Positions 58,760 through 64,000 of a stretch of 64,000 bases of DNA are shown here, in pieces (the stretch's first letter is position 1; each line of letters opens with the position of its first letter). Source of the DNA: Acetobacter aceti (GTDB lineage: Bacteria > Pseudomonadota > Alphaproteobacteria > Acetobacterales > Acetobacteraceae); assembly GCF_002005445.1 (NCBI RefSeq), contig NZ_CP014692.1, positions 1,612,001 to 1,676,000 on the forward strand, read 5' to 3'. The notes beneath the pieces are model-generated. The model was not told the DNA's origin and did not search any database. It saw nothing but the letters and a program-made list of their open reading frames with translations. The position numbers were made by a program, and so were the translations under genes.

Positions 58760-61530
58760 GCATCGCCCCGCCGGAACAGATCAAAAACACAGGTTTGCCT
58801 GACGAAACAGAGCGGGCGGCGGATCTCGCTGATGTGCGCAGGAAAGCACGTTCTGTTCTGGTGGTGGAAAGAGTTGCGGTCCTCCTCGCCCCGGCAGCCT
58901 CTGTCGCGGGTCTTTATTGTGTCGCCGGGTTCCTGCGTATTCCGCAGACCATGCCTGACTGGCTGCATGCGGTTGTCGAAGTTGGCAGTCTTGGCGCGGT
59001 CGTCTGGCTCGGACGGCGTGGACTGAAGCAGTATATCCCGCCGTCCCAGATGGAAGTGGATCGGCGGATCGAGCAGGTGTCCGGTCTGCGGAACAGGCCG
59101 CTGGGTTCCATGATGGACCGCTCGTCGGGGGTGGGTTCAGAGATTCTCTGGAGCGCTTATCAGGAGCGGTTGCTGAAATCGTTGGGGCCGCTTCGCTCCG
59201 GTTGGCCCGAACTCTCTCGTCTGAATAAAAACCGTTTCCTGCCCGTTGTGGTGCTTGCCCTTGTCGGCACGGGTGTATGGGCCGGAAGCCATGCTCCCGG
59301 ACGTCTGACCGCCGCCTTTATTCCGGGCATTGACGATCCCGATGTCCCGCTACCGCATGTCGAGGCCTGGATCACGCCGCCACCCTACGCGCTGTCGGCT
59401 CCGGTCTTTCTGGCTGACGGGGCTGCGCATGTTCCTGCCGTGCCTGAGGGCTCGGTTCTGGTGTCAACGGTCACCGGCACGCAATCGAGGCCTCACCTGA
59501 ATGGTGGTTTCAGCCACGAAACCATGCAGGCTCTCGGTCAGCATTCATGGCGGATTCAGGCTGAGCTCGATCAGTCCGGGTCCTTTGTGGTGGGCAGCCG
59601 TGGCCGTACGCTGGCTTCCTGGCAACTGACGGTCACGCCGGACGCTCTGCCGCAGGTGGCATGGGGGCCAAATCCCGGTGGAGAAAAGGGCGGTCGTCGG
59701 ACCCGACTGCCGTACGATGCGCATCACGCCTACGGGCTTGCTTCGCTGGTCGCCGAAATCAGGCTGGCTCATCCGGGGCTACTGACCAAAAGCCGGGTTC
59801 TGACAGTGCCTATTTCTCTGAAAGGCCGTCCGATCAGTGCAAAAGGTGTAGCTGGCCCGGATCTGTCGGATGATCCCTGGGCGGGTGAGGAAGTGTCCGC
59901 CACACTGGTTGCGACCAGCGTCAGCAAGAAGGTTGCCCGGAGCAGGATTGTCACATTCAGGCTCGGGTCCCGGACGTTCAAGTCTCCTGTGGCGAAGGCC
60001 GTGCTTGACCTGAGGCGACGTCTGGCGCTGGGAGATGAGCGTCGTCATGCCGCCGCCGAGGATCTGGCGGCAATTGGAGAGACGCCCGGGCCGATCGATG
60101 AGAACACCGGCACGTTTCTCAATCTGACGAGCATTGTCGCTCTGCTCGATAACCGTGACGTGGAGGATGGTGACGCCCGCAATGAAGCCGTGGGACGGCT
60201 GTGGGATCTCGCGCTCGATATTGAGGATCAGCTGCGCGGTGGAAAGCAGTCTGCTCAGGCGTCCATTGATGTCCGGGCGGCTCAGGAAGCTGTTTCCGGG
60301 CAACTGCGACATATGCGCGAAGACAATGCTCATGGGGCCGAGGATCAGGCGGAACTGAAACGGCGTATGGATGCGCTGCGTGCCGCCATCGACCGCAAGA
60401 TGCAGGCGCTGGCCGAACAGGCCATACGTGACGGGACCGCCATTCCCGATCTGCCCGGCCTTACGAAATCCGGTGACCGCGCTTTTCAGAAGCTGATGGA
60501 ACGGTTGCAGGGAGACGCGGCGGAAGGCCACGAGGATGGCGCGATGGACAAGCTGCAGCAGCTTGAGGATTCCATCGAGAAGATGCGCAACGCCACGCCA
60601 CAGGATATGGCCCAGCTGGCCCAGCAGATGATGGCGCAGCAGAAGCTGAAGGAGCAGGCTGAAAGTCTCGGTGATCTGGTGAAACAGCAGAGTTCGCTTC
60701 TGGATCATGCTCAGGCGCGGCTTGACCGGGAGCAGAGGCGGCGCGACCAGAGTGCCGCATCGCAACCCTCCTTGGAGGACAGTGATCTTGGGGCCATGTC
60801 CACGTCCGAACTGCTGCGGAAACTTGGCCTCGTGCCGCCTGACGGTGCTGGTGGACCGCCGCAACAGCCTGAGAGCGAAGCGCAGCCTCCCGCCGCTCAG
60901 GAACCAGCCCGGCCACCGGATGCCGATAAAAATGACCGGGCCGCTGCGGATGCTGACCAGAAAAGGTCGGATGGAGCTGCCCAGCACGCCCTGATGCGGG
61001 CGACTGAAGAACTTGGGAGTGAATTCAAGGAACTTTCAGGGAAGGAGGTTCCTGCGTTTGGCGAAGCTGGCAAGGCCATGAAGGATGCCCGCCATGCTTT
61101 GGCGGCGGACAATGATCCGGATGCCGTGAAAGCGGAAACAGCCGCGCTCAAGGCTCTGCAACAGGGACGCAGCCAGATGCGTAAGGCTCTTCAGGGAAAG
61201 GGAGGCGGCTCGGGCAGCACGAGTTTCCTGCCGTCCTTTGGTGAAGGCAGCAGTCAGGGCAAGGATGGGAAATCCGGCAGTGGCGACGAGGAGAATGGTG
61301 ATCCGGGTGAAGGCCAGTCCGGTGACGGGCAGAATGCTGACCGTGATCCGCTGGGTCGTTCTACGGGTGAGGGCGCGGATACCAACCCGAATGCGGGAGA
61401 TCGTCTGCCTGAGAAGATGTCACGTGAACGGGCGCAGGCTATTGAGGAAGAACTACGGCGCAGGGATTCCGATCGGACGCGTCCGAAAGAGGAACTGGAT
61501 TACCTGGACAGGCTATTGAAGTCTTTTTGA
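58756..61530 (+). CDS. TIGR02302/DUF4175-like membrane protein
   Basis: A 924-residue protein of the family usually found after lysA in alphaproteobacteria. Two or three N-terminal spans (about 38-90 and 160-178, LPVVVLALVGTGVWAGSHAP) anchor a large periplasmic part. It begins with a beta-rich segment (VEAWITPPPYALSAPVFLAD, about 205), followed by long helices with conserved AAVLDLRRRLALGDERRHAA-type sequence. Then come coiled-coil Gln/Met-rich repeats (about 600-680), and the tail is low-complexity Gly/Ser/Asp-rich before a conserved end (LRRRDSDRTRPKEELDYLDR). Function is not established for the family; an envelope role is presumed. ATGA overlap with lysA indicates coupling. Confidence 0.85.
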   Translation: MSIAPPEQIKNTGLPDETERAADLADVRRKARSVLVVERVAVLLAPAASVAGLYCVAGFLRIPQTMPDWLHAVVEVGSLGAVVWLGRRGLKQYIPPSQMEVDRRIEQVSGLRNRPLGSMMDRSSGVGSEILWSAYQERLLKSLGPLRSGWPELSRLNKNRFLPVVVLALVGTGVWAGSHAPGRLTAAFIPGIDDPDVPLPHVEAWITPPPYALSAPVFLADGAAHVPAVPEGSVLVSTVTGTQSRPHLNGGFSHETMQALGQHSWRIQAELDQSGSFVVGSRGRTLASWQLTVTPDALPQVAWGPNPGGEKGGRRTRLPYDAHHAYGLASLVAEIRLAHPGLLTKSRVLTVPISLKGRPISAKGVAGPDLSDDPWAGEEVSATLVATSVSKKVARSRIVTFRLGSRTFKSPVAKAVLDLRRRLALGDERRHAAAEDLAAIGETPGPIDENTGTFLNLTSIVALLDNRDVEDGDARNEAVGRLWDLALDIEDQLRGGKQSAQASIDVRAAQEAVSGQLRHMREDNAHGAEDQAELKRRMDALRAAIDRKMQALAEQAIRDGTAIPDLPGLTKSGDRAFQKLMERLQGDAAEGHEDGAMDKLQQLEDSIEKMRNATPQDMAQLAQQMMAQQKLKEQAESLGDLVKQQSSLLDHAQARLDREQRRRDQSAASQPSLEDSDLGAMSTSELLRKLGLVPPDGAGGPPQQPESEAQPPAAQEPARPPDADKNDRAAADADQKRSDGAAQHALMRATEELGSEFKELSGKEVPAFGEAGKAMKDARHALAADNDPDAVKAETAALKALQQGRSQMRKALQGKGGGSGSTSFLPSFGEGSSQGKDGKSGSGDEENGDPGEGQSGDGQNADRDPLGRSTGEGADTNPNAGDRLPEKMSRERAQAIEEELRRRDSDRTRPKEELDYLDRLLKSF

Positions 61531-61942
61531 ACTCTCTTTTTTTGTGCTTGCGCGGTCTTCTGAGAGTTTCCAAAAGCGGGCCCTAGTGGCGCTCGATACC
61601 GCTGCACGTTTTAGGCCAGACACCAGCGTCTGTGCGGTCGGATAATCGGGTTGATATCTTCCGTGGCGGTGGAACCGGAAAGGTGGATGCGAACGGGCTG
61701 GTGATGGAGGCTTCGCTGATGAAAAGGAGAGAGCGCATCACGCACGGCAGATACTGTGCTGGCGATCCCTCAAAGGGAACTGGGGAGCAGGCTGTAGATG
61801 AAACGGCAGGGAAGAACTGATGGATACGGATTACGGAAAAAAACGTGCTAGAGCATCCAGCGCGTTCGTCGTCGTTTTTGTGGTGCGAAGGACAGGGGAT
61901 TCTGATCATGAGGTGCGGCAGGGATAAGGAGGCAATCACCCG
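61531..61942 (+). other. Intergenic stretch with two small overlapping open frames
   Basis: No firm gene. A GTG-initiated frame at 61632-61820 (62 codons, GLVMEASLMKRRERITHG) ends in TGA overlapping an ATG at 61820. That begins a 36-codon frame (MDTDYGKKRARASSAFVVVF) stopping at 61930, 13 bases before the next gene. The chain of overlaps could mean small coupled genes or the decayed remains of one gene. GGAGGC lies before ATG 61943. Confidence 0.3.
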
Positions 61943-63358
61943 ATGACGCTTCCTATTATGGGAATGATCATGTTCCCGCTCTGTCTGCTGCTGTGGTCCA
62001 GACCGGACCGTCTGCTTCAGCTTATTCTGATCGGTGGTATTTTCCCTGCCGCCGCTGCGTTGATTCTCGGCGGTCTTTGTATTCAGCCGTCGCTGGTGCC
62101 GGGACTGGCTTTTCTGTCGTATGTATCCCTGCAGAAAATGCTTGGCGCACGCTATCCCGGGCAAAAGGAAGTGATGTATCTGTCTGCCCCCATGATTTTT
62201 AATGGGGCCTGGGCCGTTTTCGGATCTCTGGTCATGCCCCGGCTGTTTCATAATGAGGTGCTTGTCTGGCCTCAGAAAGCTGATGCGGCTGGCGTGCAGG
62301 TCCTGCTGGCGCCGAGTTTCGGCAATATCAGTCAGGACGGTTATCTCGTCGTCAATATCATCCTCATGATTTTCGGGGCGCAGTATCTGACCCGGCCACT
62401 GATCGACATGAGGAAATTTTACGGTGCGTTCGTGCTGGCTGGCTGGCTGGTAGTGTTTATCGCCTTCTGGCAGTTCGCGTCCCGCATGGCCGGCGTGCCG
62501 TTTCCAAAGGAATTTTTCTATTCCAATACGGCGTGGACTGTTCTCGACGGGCAGATGGCGGGTCCGGTACCCCGTATCAACGGAAGTTTCACGGAGCCAT
62601 CCGCCTGCGCGACGTATCTTGCTGGTGTAATGTTCTCCTGCATCTGGCTGACAATCAAAGGTTATACATTTCCGACCATTAAACCTCTTATTATCGCTTC
62701 CACTCTCGGTCTTTGTCTCACCACTTCCACGACCGGATTTGTCACCGTAGCAATCGGTATGATCCTTCTGCCGTTCATGGTGGTCGCAACCGGAGCAGGC
62801 CGTCTGCTGGGGCGTCTTGCCCAGTTCGCCATGATTGGTGCTGTCGTCGTGGGGGTCAGCGGTCTGATGGTAGTCACATTTGCACCGCAAGTTGTCGCTG
62901 GAGTCCAGAGAGTGAGTGAGGGGACGGCGAGCAAAAAAGATTCAGCCTCTTACAAGGAACGGACCCAGGCGGACACCGATGCCATGGCTGCTTGCATGGG
63001 AACTTACGGGCTTGGCACCGGATGGGGTAGCAACCGGTCATCCAGCCTGGTGCCCGGTCTACTGGCCAGTGTCGGTATCATTGGATGCGTTGCTCTGCTG
63101 ATGTTTGATATACGCCTTATGCTGGCAGCTAAAGCCGCTCTGAATGCTGCTCCTGGGGGAGATTATTCTCTAGTCATAGAAGGCTTCATAGCCGCCATTC
63201 TGGGGCGGCTTATTGCTGCCCTTACTTCCGCGCCAACGATCGGCATGCCTGATTTCTATGTCATGATCGCCATTACGATTGCGGCGATTGCCCGTGTGCG
63301 GATGATGACCCGTCAGCCTATGGCCAAGGTGGCATCATCCATTGCTCTTGCCACCTGA
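61943..63358 (+). CDS. O-antigen polymerase/ligase-like membrane protein
   Basis: A 471-residue polytopic membrane protein with about ten to twelve spans (e.g. LLQLILIGGIFPAAAALILG, YLVVNIILMIFGAQYL, FVLAGWLVVFIAFWQF, FVTVAIGMILLPFMVVATGA, LLASVGIIGCVALLMFDI). The larger periplasmic loops include VPRINGSFTEPSACATYLAG and GTYGLGTGWGSNRSSSLVPG, the pattern of Wzy-type polymerases or O-antigen ligases (FTEPS... and GxGxGSxR). It would polymerise or transfer exopolysaccharide repeat units in the inner membrane. It fits the nearby glycosyltransferases, though lysA and the TIGR02302-like gene lie between. GGAGGC lies nine bases before the ATG. Confidence 0.75.
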   Translation: MTLPIMGMIMFPLCLLLWSRPDRLLQLILIGGIFPAAAALILGGLCIQPSLVPGLAFLSYVSLQKMLGARYPGQKEVMYLSAPMIFNGAWAVFGSLVMPRLFHNEVLVWPQKADAAGVQVLLAPSFGNISQDGYLVVNIILMIFGAQYLTRPLIDMRKFYGAFVLAGWLVVFIAFWQFASRMAGVPFPKEFFYSNTAWTVLDGQMAGPVPRINGSFTEPSACATYLAGVMFSCIWLTIKGYTFPTIKPLIIASTLGLCLTTSTTGFVTVAIGMILLPFMVVATGAGRLLGRLAQFAMIGAVVVGVSGLMVVTFAPQVVAGVQRVSEGTASKKDSASYKERTQADTDAMAACMGTYGLGTGWGSNRSSSLVPGLLASVGIIGCVALLMFDIRLMLAAKAALNAAPGGDYSLVIEGFIAAILGRLIAALTSAPTIGMPDFYVMIAITIAAIARVRMMTRQPMAKVASSIALAT

Positions 63359-63485
63359 CCCGGCAGGTCGTTTACGCCAGAGGAATCTTTGGCAGGAACG
63401 GAGGATCAATACGCCTCATCTGTCCAACACAGAAGCCGAGCCGTGTTTTTGCTTTGATAATGATGTTCTTGAGAATGTACGGGCC

Positions 63486-64000
63486 TCAGTTCAGATATGT
63501 ATCGGCAAGCACTTTGTGCAAAGTTAGCAAAGCTGCTTTGGAAGCGCCAAATCTTGCTGAATCGATCACGTGCTTCTGGAGATAGGACTGATATTTCTTT
63601 TTGATCAGATCGACAATCAGTCTGTCGGGGTTGTCATTCCGTGCAATGTGAAAATTCAGCAGATTTTCTGCCGCTTTCAGAAACTGTCGGGCCGGGATGT
63701 CCAAGTTCGAAAGAGAGTCTGGACTCACCGTATAGAAGTATAGTGCGTCCGGGATAACGCAGAATTTTGCGGCTGTGATATGAGACACGACTGTCCGCTT
63801 TTCGGAAGTTTCAGCAATTTCTCTCTGGTGTCGCCAAGCGATGCATCATTCACGATAATGACTTCAAGCGATCCCATTGGCTGATTCAGAATGGAATAAA
63901 CAGCCTGTTCGATAAAAGCTCCTGTATTACTCGACGTCTTCACGCTTCGCGCCACGAAGCTGGGCACGAGGTTGTCGCCAGCCTCACCGCGGTCAAGCGG
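63486..64000 (-). pseudogene. Family 2 glycosyltransferase, internally deleted, running off the window
   Basis: Reading leftwards from the window edge, one frame encodes a GT2 N-terminus (LVPSFVARSVKTSSNTGAFI, then EQAVYSILNQPMGSLEVIIV and NDASLGDT), which runs to 63725. A second frame (63788-63486) encodes the kind of C-terminus seen in such enzymes (FCVIPDALYFYTVSPDSLSN, then helices). The roughly 100-200 residues normally between, including the DxD site, are missing, and the two parts are out of frame. The simplest reading is a deletion with the junction near 63790-63810. The 5' end lies beyond 64000. Confidence 0.6.

Noticed and set aside
61583..62890. 435-codon minus-strand open frame
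   Set aside because: Antisense to the membrane gene at 61943; its translation is Arg/His/Ser-rich with no domain or ribosome site, typical of a shadow frame.

Overview
The window is a piece of an alphaproteobacterial chromosome, most likely from an acetic acid bacterium (Acetobacteraceae). The grounds are the gene order lptF-lptG-lptD-surA-rsmA, the pair lysA / TIGR02302-like protein, and the character of the envelope and exopolysaccharide genes. This is recognition by eye, not a database result.

Layout. (1) 1-4.2 kb, chromosomal: a frameshifted small inner-membrane gene resembling a type II secretion component, then an overlapping pair encoding a secreted phosphoesterase (acid phosphatase / phospholipase C family) and a di-haem cytochrome c peroxidase. 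(2) 4.2-31.4 kb, an AT-rich island. It begins at a deleted IS3-family remnant and ends at the 3' end of a tRNA-Gln(CTG) gene (31442-31515, minus). Copies of the tRNA 3' end at about 7204 and 20699, each close to an integrase gene or to integrase-type repeats, divide it into three tandem pieces. A (about 4.6-7.2 kb) is a remnant with a frameshifted integrase. B (7.2-20.7 kb) carries an intact integrase, an HUH replication protein, a relaxase with a MobC-like partner, an RNase A-like toxin with its immunity gene, VapBC, two serine recombinases and a repeat-rich region with two small DNA-binding-type proteins. C (20.7-31.4 kb) carries a serine recombinase, a second relaxase/MobC pair with a possible nested gene, a PD-(D/E)XK/DUF4268 protein, a possible HEPN protein, a primase-type plasmid Rep with a candidate antisense RNA, a second small DNA-binding protein with its own repeats, and an intact integrase. 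The island therefore looks like plasmid-derived integrative, mobilizable elements stacked in one tRNA gene.

(3) 31.4-64 kb, chromosomal: Ppx/GppA phosphatase, rlmE, a ferritin-like gene with a damaged 5' end, and a D-2-hydroxyacid dehydrogenase. Then comes the minus-strand outer-membrane biogenesis operon lptF-lptG-lptD-surA-rsmA, and a four-gene efflux operon with the composition of E. coli ytcA-mdtN-mdtO-mdtP. After rpsA and a strong terminator follow very large glycosyltransferases (one frameshifted), a CgeB-like glycosyltransferase, lysA, the TIGR02302-like membrane protein, an O-antigen polymerase-like membrane protein and a broken family 2 glycosyltransferase at the window edge.

A recurring theme is single-base changes in or near short homopolymers that break otherwise convincing genes (at about 470, 5560, 22433 and 55972, plus small indels near 33858-33945). 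Either this region is decaying or the assembly has homopolymer errors; reads would tell. No CRISPR array, rRNA gene or complete insertion sequence was seen.
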